A DNA stretch of 17,951 nucleotides from an uncultured Pelagibacteraceae bacterium (GCA_902572155.1 CACGET010000022.1:1-17951), one strand, 5' to 3'; shown: positions 7,009-15,068, numbered from the stretch's first letter. Program-made: numbers and translations. The notes: generated by a model not told the origin, from the letters alone.

Positions 7009-8227
7009 TTAATCTAAGTGTGTTATCCACTTTCCCAATCTATTAAATTTTTTTTCTTTAAGTTTAATCTCCTTTTCATGATTCCATGCAAACAGAACAT
7101 AAATATCCGGAAAATTATTTTTAAACAAATCATAAGGTAATACGGGTATATGTTTACCAGGTGTATATTTCCAATGTTTGGTAGGAGTTGTATCTAAAAT
7201 ATAATCTATTAATTCAAAACCAACATCACAATAATTAAGTATTGTCGTACTCTTTGAAGTTGCACCATAACCAAAAATTTTTTTATTATTATTTTTTAAT
7301 TTTATTAAATTAGACTTAAATCTTTTTTTTAATATTTCGCAATTTCTACTAAATTTTTTGTATGTTCTTATATCTTCAAAATTACTTTGATCTTCAAACT
7401 TTAATATTTTATTCAATCTATCTGATATCCTTGCATTTTTATTTTTTTTTACAACATAACGCATTGATCCACCATGGGTTTTTAGTGGTAAAGCGTCTAT
7501 TAAAGTAAAATTAAATCTTTCAAATATTTTTTTTACTGCAGTTGCAGAAAAAATATAAATATGTTCATCATAAATTTGATCATAAGATGTTTTTGCTAAC
7601 ATTGATCCTAAATATGGATCTTCAAAAAATTAAATGACCACCATCTTTTAAAATCAAATTTATTCCATCAATAACACTTTTTAAGTTTGGAATATGACAA
7701 AACGCATTAGCAGCATATACAACATCCGTATTTTTGATTTTTTTAAAATATGATTTTGCAGTCTTGTAAGAAAAAAAACTATTAAAGCCCTTTGCACCTT
7801 TTTTTTTTGATAATTCATAAACATTTTTTGATGGTTCAAAACCATAGGCTACAATGTTATCCATTTTATTATTAAAATTTTTTAAAAAAATTCCATCATT
7901 ACTACCAATTTCAACAATCTTATTTTTTTTATTTTTATTTAAATAATCATTTTTAATCAGCCAACTAGCAGTTTGTTGAAAATGGTAATCCATAAAGGTA
8001 GAGGTTCCTGAGATAAAAGCGTAATTGTCATGAAACATTTTTTTAACATTAGGATTTTCGGTAAGTTGGAATAATGATACGTTCTCGGAAAACGATACAC
8101 CAAGATTGAAAAAATATTCTTTGTTAAAGTCATCCTCTTTAGCCAAAAAATTATTTGCAATAGGCATTTTGCCAAAACTATGGATAAAATTCATAGGTTT
8201 TTTTAATATTCTACAATGGTTTGTCAT
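7009..8227 (-). pseudogene. Sugar C-methyltransferase gene interrupted by a one-base frameshift
   Basis: Two consecutive frames (8227 to 7622, then from about 7623 to 7009) together encode one three-domain C-methyltransferase of the TylC3/NovU/EvaC type, which adds a methyl carbon to a dTDP-keto-sugar. The first frame has GKMPIANNFLA, the SAM motif VEIGSNDGIF and DGGHLIF. It ends at TGA where the family continues EDPYLGSML, which is found in the next frame. The run of six A at 7624-7629 is one base too long: with five, the gene reads through as about 405 codons, the normal size. The second part has YDQIYDEH, HGGSMRYVV and the Methyltransf_14 motifs FGYGATSKS and YTPGKHIPV. Of the zinc-binding cysteines usual in the N-terminal domain only Cys5 remains. 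It is either a true pseudogene or an otherwise intact gene with a homopolymer sequencing error. Confidence 0.8.
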
Positions 8228-8245
8228 TAGATTAGATAAATTTAA

Positions 8246-9382
8246 TTAATCTTTTAAAATTTTTTTTAAGATTATGCAATAATCTTTAATTTCTTTTTCA
8301 GTAATTATTAATGCGGAAGGTAAGCAAATACCCCTTTCCGAAATTGAGTATGAAATCTTATTAATTGATTTTTTATCTTTTTTACTAAAAGTTTTCATTG
8401 AGCTCAGTGGAAAGAAAAAAGGTCTGGTTGGTAATCCTTTACTATTTAATTTTTTTATAACAAAATCAGACTTCTTTTTATAACTTTCATCCCATACTAT
8501 TGCTACAGACCAAGCACCATTTATTGATCCTTTTTTTATCTGGTTTAGCTGTATTAACTTTAATTCTTTGAGATACTTATTATAGGATTTTAAAATTTCT
8601 CCTTTTTTTTTTATAATTTTTTTGATTTTTTTGAATTGAGAATAGCCGAGACAACCTTGAATGTTAGATGGCATAAATTTTCCAAAAGAGTCATCACACC
8701 AATATGAATTTTTAAAGTTTCTTCCATTATCTCTATAAAATTTACACTTTTCATAAATCATCTTATCATCTGTTAATATCATGCCTCCTTCACCTGTAGT
8801 AATAGTTTTCGTTCTATGAAAACTAAAAAAAGATGCTTTGCCAAATTTACCTGCTTTAACATTATTTTGTGATGATCCAAGTGCTTCTGCAGCATCTTCT
8901 AATAATAAAATTTTATTTTTTTTACAAATTAATTCTAATTTTTTCATTTCTGGCATATTGCCATATAAATCTACTGCTATTATCGCCTTTGTTTTTTTAG
9001 TAATTAAATCTTCCACTTTTTTATGATCAATGCACCAATTTGTTTTGTCAACATCACAAAATATTGGTTTCGCATTCATCATTTTTATTGGTGAGGCAGT
9101 TGAAATCCACGTTATGTCGGGGACTATTACCTCATCATTTTTTTTTAAATTTATACTTTTTAGAACAATTTGGATTGCTGATGTGCAATTAGACGTCATC
9201 AAGCCATACTTTCTATTGTGATAAGAGGAAAAAATTTTTTCAAATTTTTCGACATAATAATATTTTTTTTTGCCATACCAGCCTATTTTCATCATTTTAG
9301 AAATTTCTTCGATATCAGAATTATCAATTAATGGTCCGGCTATTGAATATTTTTCTTTAGTAAAATTTATATTTTTTTCCAT
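8246..9382 (-). CDS. DegT/DnrJ/EryC1/StrS sugar aminotransferase, perosamine-synthase-like
   Basis: A 378-residue PLP enzyme. The PLP lysine is Lys192 in HRTKTITTGEGG; the ITTGEGGM stretch is typical of the GDP-perosamine synthase branch, which makes 4-amino-4,6-dideoxy sugars from 4-keto sugars with glutamate as donor. Other landmarks are Asp163 in LLEDAAEALGS, VPDITWISTASPI (87-99) and VDLYGN (137-142). The PLP-phosphate loop reads SNCTSAI rather than the common NGTSAL. It lies 12 bases after the formyltransferase gene and 18 bases before the broken C-methyltransferase, so all three were probably co-transcribed to make one modified amino sugar. Whether the nucleotide is GDP or dTDP cannot be read from the sequence; only dTDP-sugar genes are visible in this window. 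Confidence 0.8.
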   Translation of the reverse strand: MEKNINFTKEKYSIAGPLIDNSDIEEISKMMKIGWYGKKKYYYVEKFEKIFSSYHNRKYGLMTSNCTSAIQIVLKSINLKKNDEVIVPDITWISTASPIKMMNAKPIFCDVDKTNWCIDHKKVEDLITKKTKAIIAVDLYGNMPEMKKLELICKKNKILLLEDAAEALGSSQNNVKAGKFGKASFFSFHRTKTITTGEGGMILTDDKMIYEKCKFYRDNGRNFKNSYWCDDSFGKFMPSNIQGCLGYSQFKKIKKIIKKKGEILKSYNKYLKELKLIQLNQIKKGSINGAWSVAIVWDESYKKKSDFVIKKLNSKGLPTRPFFFPLSSMKTFSKKDKKSINKISYSISERGICLPSALIITEKEIKDYCIILKKILKD

Positions 9383-9394
9383 ACAATAATTTTA

Positions 9395-10081
9395 TTAGTT
9401 ATCTTTTTTTTCAAGAATAAATTTAAAACCTTTTATTTTTATATATGGTAAATAATTTTTGTAACTAAATACTTTAATAGTTTTAAGTATTTTTTTTCTA
9501 GTCATTGTAGGTTTAATTTCTCTAAGAGTGTTTATATAATCCATTTTAATTGTTTTTTGGTTCCATTTTTGCTTTTTAAATTTAGTCATATTTCTTTTTA
9601 TAAAATTTAAGTCAAAAGAATTTTTAGCAAATCTATTAAACAATAATATTTTTTGCTCATTAGATTTCTTTAATAGTTCCTCTATGGTTAAATTATTTTT
9701 TATCTTAAATTTATGAACATAAATTATCTCACCGTTATCTACATATTTATTAATGTGATGAACAGTGATACCACTAAATTTATCATTTTTTAACAAGGTC
9801 AATGCAATTCCACCAGAACCTGGGTATTTTGGGAGACTGTTATGAAAATTGATTGCCATTATTTTTGCTTTTTTTATAAGACTTTGAGGTAAAATAATTT
9901 TTGTTATGTAGGTGATGATATAATCAAAATTACCTAAATTTTTTAGGTTTACTTTTTCATTAATTATATTGTCAGTTAAAACTTTTTTTACTTTGAAATT
10001 GTTTTTTTCTAAAGATTTAATAGCTAAGCTAGAAAACTGACAATTTTTTTTACCAAAAAATAAACATTTTTTTTGTTTCAT
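9395..10081 (-). CDS. Sugar N-formyltransferase (Fmt-like fold)
   Basis: A 228-residue protein of the formyltransferase family that uses N10-formyl-tetrahydrofolate. The catalytic trio is Asn78 and His80 in INFHNSLPKYPG and Asp115 in KYVDNGEII; SGITVHHI (103-110) also fits. It is shorter than methionyl-tRNA formyltransferase (about 310) and lacks its tRNA-binding domain. It is close in size to sugar enzymes such as WbkC, VioF or QdtF, which N-formylate amino sugars. It is first in a minus-strand run and is followed after 12 bases by the perosamine-synthase-like aminotransferase, the most likely source of its substrate. The product of the FdtB-like aminotransferase is an alternative substrate, as in Qui3NFo/Fuc3NFo pathways. 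Confidence 0.8.
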   Translation of the reverse strand: MKQKKCLFFGKKNCQFSSLAIKSLEKNNFKVKKVLTDNIINEKVNLKNLGNFDYIITYITKIILPQSLIKKAKIMAINFHNSLPKYPGSGGIALTLLKNDKFSGITVHHINKYVDNGEIIYVHKFKIKNNLTIEELLKKSNEQKILLFNRFAKNSFDLNFIKRNMTKFKKQKWNQKTIKMDYINTLREIKPTMTRKKILKTIKVFSYKNYLPYIKIKGFKFILEKKDN

Positions 10082-10147
10082 GATAAAATGTAAGATATAT
10101 ATTTAATCATTAGTTTACATACACAAAGTTCATATATTATTTAAAAA
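10082..10147. promoter_or_regulatory. Divergent intergenic region, probable promoters for both directions
   Basis: These 66 bases separate the starts of two divergent genes, so promoters for both should lie in or near them. On the plus strand a TTTACA (10114-10119) is followed by AT-rich sequence, but the possible -10 elements are poorly spaced. No Shine-Dalgarno site is visible before ATG 10148. The call rests on gene layout rather than on strong motifs. Confidence 0.3.
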
Positions 10148-10792
10148 ATGCAAGATCATATTAGTTATAACAAAAAAATATTCAATCTAACAATAAAAGA
10201 TTTCAAAAAAGAGAAAAAACACAAACACGCTAGATATGATCATATCAGAGATCTTATAGCTATATTAATTGCAAGTAATAAAATTAAAAATATATATGAT
10301 TTTGGTGGAAATTATCTTACATTTTTGGATTTAAAAAAAAAATTATATTTTAAAAATAAATTTAGCAAAAAATACATCATACATAACCCATTCTTATCAA
10401 AAAATGAGGAAAAAATTTTAAAACTAAATAAGATTAAGTTTACAAGGAATTTTAATGTTTTAGATCTAACAAAAATGGATCTTTTAATGTTTAATAGTGT
10501 TCTTCACTACATTGAGGACAGTAACGATTTTATAAAACAATATTTAAATTTTTTTTCAAATAATGTTAAATTTATTTTAATTACGGACACTAGATTTGCT
10601 TTGAAGAAAAAATTTAGTTTGCTAGACAAAAAACACAATCATATTATTTATTACAAAAGAAAAAACTACTTGATTAATATATTAAAAAAAAAATTTGAAT
10701 TATTATTTGAGTCTTCATTAGAAAATACAAACCAAAAATATGAATTTAAAAATTTACTTTTTGCGAGTAACAAGAATTATTTTAAATCATGA
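10148..10792 (+). CDS. Putative methyltransferase-like protein (TIGR04325-type)
   Basis: A 214-residue protein with the features of a small methyltransferase-like family often found in polysaccharide clusters (TIGR04325). It has NIYDFGGNYLTFLDLKKKL in the SAM motif I position, where a DFGG replaces the usual DxGxG. DLLMFNSVLHYIEDSNDF follows at the post-motif position, then a strand reading KFILITDTRF. The protein is very Lys/Asn/Phe-rich and divergent, so activity is uncertain; a methyl transfer to a sugar or lipid carrier would be the guess. It is a lone plus-strand gene between minus-strand runs. Its last 16 bases overlap the 3' end of the RmlC-like gene on the opposite strand. The first ATG after the divergent promoter region is taken as start. 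Confidence 0.55.
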   Translation: MQDHISYNKKIFNLTIKDFKKEKKHKHARYDHIRDLIAILIASNKIKNIYDFGGNYLTFLDLKKKLYFKNKFSKKYIIHNPFLSKNEEKILKLNKIKFTRNFNVLDLTKMDLLMFNSVLHYIEDSNDFIKQYLNFFSNNVKFILITDTRFALKKKFSLLDKKHNHIIYYKRKNYLINILKKKFELLFESSLENTNQKYEFKNLLFASNKNYFKS

Positions 10793-11319
10793 AGAATAAA
10801 ATCATTAAATGATTTTAGTTTTTTGTCTTTATTAGATCTAATTATTTTTTTTGAAATTTTTAATTTCAATCTTTTACTAAAAACATTGAAACCAGTATCA
10901 AGTTTTTTATAAAAATATTCATTATGATGATAAAGAATTAAATTTTCCTTATCCAAACAATGATATCCACCAGCAAAACCTTTGGGCAAATATAGTATTT
11001 TTTTGTTTTCGCTAGAAAGCAAAATTTTTTTATATTGACCAAATGTTTTTGATTTTTTTCTTACATCGAAAAAATAATAATGAACCTTACCTTTTATTAC
11101 CGTAATAATTTGTTCTATAGGTTTGATTTTTTGAATATGAAATCCTCTAAAAACATTTTTTTTTGAAAAAGCTAAACTTGTTTGCAAACATTTAAAATTA
11201 TCTTTAAATATCTTTTTAAAATTTTTTGTATTAAGCAATTCAGTAAAAAAGCCCCTGTTATCCTCATGTTTTAAAAGATCGTAAATACAAACTTTTTCAA
11301 AATATATCTTTTTATTCAT
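10777..11319 (-). CDS. dTDP-4-dehydrorhamnose 3,5-epimerase-like protein (RmlC family)
   Basis: A 180-residue cupin-fold epimerase of normal RmlC length. N-terminal EDNRGFFTE (19-27), RGFHIQ with the catalytic His61, VIKGKVHYYFFDVRKKS (74-90), TFG (92-94) and LPKGFAGGYHCL (111-122) are all present. In standard RmlC the last motif reads GFAHGF, with a second conserved histidine; here that position is Gly117 and a histidine appears three residues later (His120). The protein may therefore belong to a subfamily with other stereochemistry or specificity, such as a 3- or 5-mono-epimerase. No rmlD reductase is present in the window, so L-rhamnose synthesis is not established. It follows the glycosyltransferase by 16 bases on the same strand. 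Confidence 0.75.
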   Translation of the reverse strand: MNKKIYFEKVCIYDLLKHEDNRGFFTELLNTKNFKKIFKDNFKCLQTSLAFSKKNVFRGFHIQKIKPIEQIITVIKGKVHYYFFDVRKKSKTFGQYKKILLSSENKKILYLPKGFAGGYHCLDKENLILYHHNEYFYKKLDTGFNVFSKRLKLKISKKIIRSNKDKKLKSFNDFILHDLK

Positions 11320-11335
11320 TTTCTAATTTTATTAA

Positions 11336-12436
11336 TCAAAATTTATATTTATGATTGAATTCTATTATTTTCAAATAGTTTTTAATTTCTTTTTTAACAA
11401 TACCTCTTAAAGTTTTATCAATAACTAATAAATTTTTATATAAGAATTTGGCCTTAAAAAATTTTAAATAAAAATATTTTATTAAATAATAAATTTGTAA
11501 TTTTATTAAAACATATTTAATTATGTATCTTAGATTATCTAACAAATTTTTCTTTTTCTCTTCCTCAACTATTCTTAAAAATTTATCGATTTCTAAATGA
11601 TTATGGTGAAGGGTTTCAAATTCTTTTTTGAATTTTTGATTAGAGAACTTAACTGATTTTAAAATCATATTGTTTTCATCTTTAAAGTTTTTTGTTTTAC
11701 TAACCATAGAAAATGGTCTTAATATCTCAAAATTTTTACTAGAGCTTAGATTCGTATTATCCATTTTAATATAATCTATCTGATTTATTCTAGCTATTTT
11801 GCCATTGTATATAACAGAGAGACAAAATATTAATTCTGTTATAAATAAGTTGAAAAAATTTTTTGAGCTTAAAATTTTAAAAGTTTTTAGCAAAGAATCT
11901 TTTCTGTGCAAACCGTTATAAAGAGATAAATGTTTTTTTTTATAGTATTCAATCAATCTCAAATCAGGAATATTTGATAAAATGGATTTTTTTCTTTTTT
12001 GACTTTCATTTCTAAGACTTAAAGCTAAAACTTTACCATTATTTCTTATTAATTCTCCCAGACAATTAATTCCTTTAGCACATGAAAATTCCTTATTCTT
12101 ATTCAAGAACCTTGACGAATTTTTGATTTGATTGGTAAAAATATAATCATCATCTTCAGCTATAAATATGTATTTTGATTTTATTTGTTTTACAGATTTA
12201 TAAAACTTTTTGTACATGTAATTGTAATTCTTATAATATTTAAATTTTTTATAAGTAATATCCAAATTTCTTTTTTTTAAATTAAGTTTATTTTTAATAT
12301 TTTTTACATTTCCACCATCAGAGATAAAAATTTTAAAAGGAACATTGCTTTGTTCAGCATAATCCAACCATTTGTTTGTATAGTTAACTCTATTAAAAAT
12401 TGTCAATAGAATTGTTACGTCAAAATTTTTTTTCAT
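11336..12436 (-). CDS. Glycosyltransferase, TIGR00180-like (GT2 superfamily)
   Basis: A 366-residue putative glycosyltransferase. The N-terminal TILLTIFNRVNYTNKWLDY (8-26), KIFISDGG (35-42) and the metal-binding IAEDDDYIF (92-100; Glu94-Asp97) are the classical GT-A elements of the TIGR00180 group. The central part has SLYNGLHRKDSL (acceptor region) and LFITELIFCLSV. The final 70 residues are hydrophobic and basic (LIKLQIYYLIKYFYLKFFKA), which may hold the protein at the membrane. It probably adds one sugar to the lipid-linked repeat unit; donor and linkage are not evident. It heads a two-gene minus-strand unit with the RmlC-like gene, and its promoter should lie in the gene-poor gap upstream. 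Confidence 0.75.
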   Translation of the reverse strand: MKKNFDVTILLTIFNRVNYTNKWLDYAEQSNVPFKIFISDGGNVKNIKNKLNLKKRNLDITYKKFKYYKNYNYMYKKFYKSVKQIKSKYIFIAEDDDYIFTNQIKNSSRFLNKNKEFSCAKGINCLGELIRNNGKVLALSLRNESQKRKKSILSNIPDLRLIEYYKKKHLSLYNGLHRKDSLLKTFKILSSKNFFNLFITELIFCLSVIYNGKIARINQIDYIKMDNTNLSSSKNFEILRPFSMVSKTKNFKDENNMILKSVKFSNQKFKKEFETLHHNHLEIDKFLRIVEEEKKKNLLDNLRYIIKYVLIKLQIYYLIKYFYLKFFKAKFLYKNLLVIDKTLRGIVKKEIKNYLKIIEFNHKYKF

Positions 12437-12737
12437 AGATATATATAAAACTTTTTAAAAATGGTTTAAATATTGATAATATGTTATTTTTTTAGATAAG
12501 TTAAATAATTCATTTAGAATTTACTATAAAAAGTTAAAATAGATTAAATAAATTTAATAGTATAACCCCAATAAAACTTGAACTATATAACTTTTGAAAT
12601 AAAACTTAAAAGAATAAATATCAAAAATGATGATATAGTTATGCAGCATAGCGATTTAACAGATTTCATGCCAACTGTATCTTGGTATAAAAAATGTAAT
12701 ACTTTTAATAAATACTTAAATAAGTAAAGTAATTTTT
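12437..12737. other. Gene-poor divergent intergenic region
   Basis: About 300 bases lie between the divergent glycosyltransferase (-) and SDR epimerase (+) genes. The half next to the glycosyltransferase (12437-12570) is almost pure A/T with frequent stops in all frames. I see no RNA gene, terminator hairpin or clear promoter in it, though promoters for both flanking genes must lie nearby. The half next to the epimerase carries a short open frame described separately. Confidence 0.5.
12575..12727 (+). pseudogene. Short unidentified open frame, possible gene remnant
   Basis: From the stop at 12572-12574 to TAA 12725-12727 the plus strand is open for 50 codons. The second half (DDIVMQHSDLTDFMPTVSWY) has a balanced composition with Met, His, Asp, Pro and Trp, unlike the surrounding A/T filler, which suggests it was once coding. 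No good start codon or ribosome-binding site is visible; TTG 12578 is the only early candidate. I do not recognise the family. The opposite strand of the same stretch is also open with a hydrophobic run, so even the strand is uncertain. It ends 10 bases before the epimerase start. Confidence 0.3.
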
Positions 12738-13700
12738 ATGAACAATAAATTTACAAAAATTGTAATATCAGGTGGTCTAGGACATATTGGTTCTTATATT
12801 TCGCAAAAACTATTAAAAACACAAAAAAAAATTCATTTAGTTATTATAGATCCTTTATATTCTCAAAGATATCCATCGTTGTTCAATTTAAATAATAATT
12901 CAAAAAATAAAGTTAGTTTTTATGATCAAGATATTAGAAATATGAAAGTTAGCAGTAGAATATTTTCTAATACAAAAGTTTTAATTCATTTAGCTGCGAA
13001 AACTGAGGCGGAGAATAGTTTTTCTAAAAAAAATGAGTATTTGCAAAATAATCTTGAAGGTACAAGAAAAGCTATTGAAATTACAAAAAAAACTGGTGCA
13101 CTATTAATTTTTCCATCTTCAACGAGCGTGTATGGTTCTAAAATAAAAAATGATTTAATTTTTGAGAATGATAAAGAAAAGTTGCTTCCCCAGTCACCAT
13201 ATGCCGAAATCAAACTTAAGGAAGAAAACTTGATTAAAAAAAGTTTAAAGAACTATAATTATGTAATATTACGATTGGGAACTGTAATAGGAACTTCTAC
13301 TGGAATGAGATTTCATACAGCTGTTAATAAATTTTCATACCAAGCGAGTCTAAACAAAAAAATAACTATTTGGAAAAACGCTTTTCTCCAAATAAGACCT
13401 TACGCAACATTAAAAGATATTTTTAATTCGATGTTAATTTTTATTAATCGTCACGAAAAAAAAACCAATGAAATTTATAATCTTGTAACCAAAAATTTAA
13501 GTGTAAAAGATATAGTCACCCTAATAAAAGCACAAAAAAAAGTTAGATTGACTTTTGTAAATAGCAAAATAATGAATGAAATGACCTATAAAATAAGTAA
13601 TGAAAAATTAAGAAAAACTGGATTTGTTCCTCAGAAAAATTTAAGAAATGAAATAATAAAGACTCTTAATCTATTTAATTTTCATAATGAAAAAAATTAA
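12738..13700 (+). CDS. NAD-dependent epimerase/dehydratase (extended SDR)
   Basis: A 320-residue extended short-chain dehydrogenase/reductase. The Rossmann dinucleotide motif is SGGLGHIGSY (11-20), LIHLAAKTEAENS (82-94) matches the LAA region, SSTSVYG (127-133) the catalytic Ser/Thr strand, and YAEIK (Tyr155, Lys159) the YxxxK pair. ILRLGTVIG and the RPYATLKDIF stretch are typical of sugar-nucleotide epimerases and dehydratases. Substrate and reaction (4-epimerisation, dehydration or reduction) cannot be fixed from sequence. It could reduce or epimerise a dTDP-keto-sugar made by RmlA/RmlB, which are encoded shortly downstream. Its 3' end overlaps the convergent ketoisomerase gene by four bases. 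Confidence 0.75.
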   Translation: MNNKFTKIVISGGLGHIGSYISQKLLKTQKKIHLVIIDPLYSQRYPSLFNLNNNSKNKVSFYDQDIRNMKVSSRIFSNTKVLIHLAAKTEAENSFSKKNEYLQNNLEGTRKAIEITKKTGALLIFPSSTSVYGSKIKNDLIFENDKEKLLPQSPYAEIKLKEENLIKKSLKNYNYVILRLGTVIGTSTGMRFHTAVNKFSYQASLNKKITIWKNAFLQIRPYATLKDIFNSMLIFINRHEKKTNEIYNLVTKNLSVKDIVTLIKAQKKVRLTFVNSKIMNEMTYKISNEKLRKTGFVPQKNLRNEIIKTLNLFNFHNEKN

Positions 13701-14077
13701 GATAAATTGTTTTTATTAAATATATATTCTTTAAAGTCATATTTATAATTACACAACACCAACAACGAACTTGTCTTTTTTTTAAAATTAATTTCTACCC
13801 AATGCTTTTTGGGAATATATATAGATTGGTTCTTCTTTAAAATGAATTTTTTATGTTTTTTATTAAAAACAGAAATTTTTGCAAGTCCTTCAGTTAATAC
13901 CATTATTTGATCACAAAATTTATGTGCATGAGAGCCTCTTTTGATTAATTTATTATTAGGAGTAATTATAAAAAATCTTTTTAAATTAAATTTTTTTAAT
14001 TTTAGATTATTAAAAAAATAAATCTTTCCTTTATTTGTAGTTTTAATTCTTTTGTTTATTTTTATTGCTTTATTCAT
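13697..14077 (-). CDS. dTDP-4-keto-6-deoxyhexose 3,4-ketoisomerase (FdtA/QdtA-like cupin)
   Basis: A 126-residue single-domain cupin of the WxcM/FdtA group. Members shift the keto group of dTDP-4-keto-6-deoxyglucose to position 3 so that an aminotransferase can act there. The signature RGSHAHKFCDQ is at 47-57 with the two active-site histidines His50 and His52; VLTEGLAKISV, the SIYIPKKHWVEI strand (85-96) and the YKYDFKEYIF tail (111-120) complete the match. The length is slightly below the usual 135-140. Two histidines plus the aminotransferase at 5715-6821 and rmlAB nearby suggest a dTDP-3-amino-3,6-dideoxyhexose route. Whether the product is the galacto (Fuc3N) or gluco (Qui3N) form is unclear. 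Its start lies only 22 bases from the divergent rmlB start. Confidence 0.75.
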   Translation of the reverse strand: MNKAIKINKRIKTTNKGKIYFFNNLKLKKFNLKRFFIITPNNKLIKRGSHAHKFCDQIMVLTEGLAKISVFNKKHKKFILKKNQSIYIPKKHWVEINFKKKTSSLLVLCNYKYDFKEYIFNKNNLS

Positions 14078-14099
14078 CAGATCATATTATAGAAAATTG

Positions 14100-15068
14100 A
14101 TGAAATTACTAGTAACCGGAGGATTAGGATTTATAGGAATTAATTTTATAATGTTTGCCTTAAAAAAAGGTCATACTATAATTAATGTTGATAAAATAAC
14201 ATACGCATCCAATAAAGAAAAAAAATTTTTAAAAAATTTTAAAAAGTATAAATTTTGCAAAGTTGACATAACCAATCAAATAAAATTACAAAAAATAATT
14301 AAATCAAATTTACCAGATTTTATAATTAATTTTGCAGCTGAAACCCATGTAGATAGGTCAATTAAAGACCCAAAAAGTTTTATAAAGACTAATATAATGG
14401 GTGTTTATACAATTTTGGAATGTTGTAAGAAATTACTAAAATTAAAAAAAATAAAACTTATTCAGATCTCAACAGATGAAGTATATGGATCATTAAAATA
14501 TACGGGATCTTTTAGTGAAGGCGATGTGTATAAACCAAATTCACCGTATTCAGCAAGCAAAGCTGCCGCTGATCAATTAGTTAGAGCATATAGAAAAACT
14601 TTTAATATACCTTCTATTATAGTTCATCCCTCAAACAATTTTGGTCCATTTCAAAATCCTGAAAAATTAATGCCCAAAACTATAATTAATTGTATAAAAA
14701 AAAAAGAAATACCTATTTACGGTAAAGGTCTTCAAATTAGAGATTGGTTATATGTAGAAGATACAGCAGAAGCTATTCATAAGGTGATATTAAAGGGTAA
14801 AATAGGATATAATTATAATATAAGTACTAAGAATGAAATGACGAATATTAAGTTAGTGAATAAAATTTGCAATTATTTTAGTAATAAAACGAATGTTTAT
14901 AAATACAACTACAAAAAATTAATTAAATTTGTAAAAGATAGACCAGGACATGATTTTAGATATAGCTTGAATAATAAAAAACTTAGATTAATTGGGTGGA
15001 GATATAACAGAAATTTTGAAAAAAAATTATCTCAAACTATAAAATGGTATCTAAATAGAAAGATATGA
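14100..15068 (+). CDS. rmlB: dTDP-glucose 4,6-dehydratase
   Basis: A 322-residue enzyme converting dTDP-glucose to dTDP-4-keto-6-deoxyglucose with bound NAD. It has LLVTGGLGFIG (3-13), FAAETHVDRS (78-87), the dehydratase-specific STDEVYG with Thr125-Asp126-Glu127, YSASK (Tyr150, Lys154), HPSNNFGPFQ (176-185) and RDWLYVEDTA. ATG 14100 is chosen because it opens directly on the Rossmann motif; the frame extends 16 codons further upstream from TTG 14052, but that stretch lies inside the ketoisomerase gene and adds nothing family-like. It is slightly shorter than the E. coli enzyme (about 355). The stop overlaps the rmlA start by four bases (ATGA), indicating coupled translation. Confidence 0.9.
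   Translation: MKLLVTGGLGFIGINFIMFALKKGHTIINVDKITYASNKEKKFLKNFKKYKFCKVDITNQIKLQKIIKSNLPDFIINFAAETHVDRSIKDPKSFIKTNIMGVYTILECCKKLLKLKKIKLIQISTDEVYGSLKYTGSFSEGDVYKPNSPYSASKAAADQLVRAYRKTFNIPSIIVHPSNNFGPFQNPEKLMPKTIINCIKKKEIPIYGKGLQIRDWLYVEDTAEAIHKVILKGKIGYNYNISTKNEMTNIKLVNKICNYFSNKTNVYKYNYKKLIKFVKDRPGHDFRYSLNNKKLRLIGWRYNRNFEKKLSQTIKWYLNRKI

Noticed and set aside
7006..7030. GTG 7030 as the start of a real 65-residue gene
   Set aside because: The codon lies inside the end of the C-methyltransferase in another frame, and the downstream residues are the middle of an aminotransferase.
7957..8175. Minus-strand open frame of 72 codons
   Set aside because: It is a shifted frame of the N-terminal part of the C-methyltransferase, whose motifs are in the other frame.
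8838..9221. Two plus-strand open frames (8838-9026 and 9030-9221)
   Set aside because: Both are antisense shadows of the perosamine-synthase-like aminotransferase.
12986..13213. Minus-strand open frame of 75 codons
   Set aside because: It is antisense to the catalytic region of the SDR epimerase, including its YxxxK motif.
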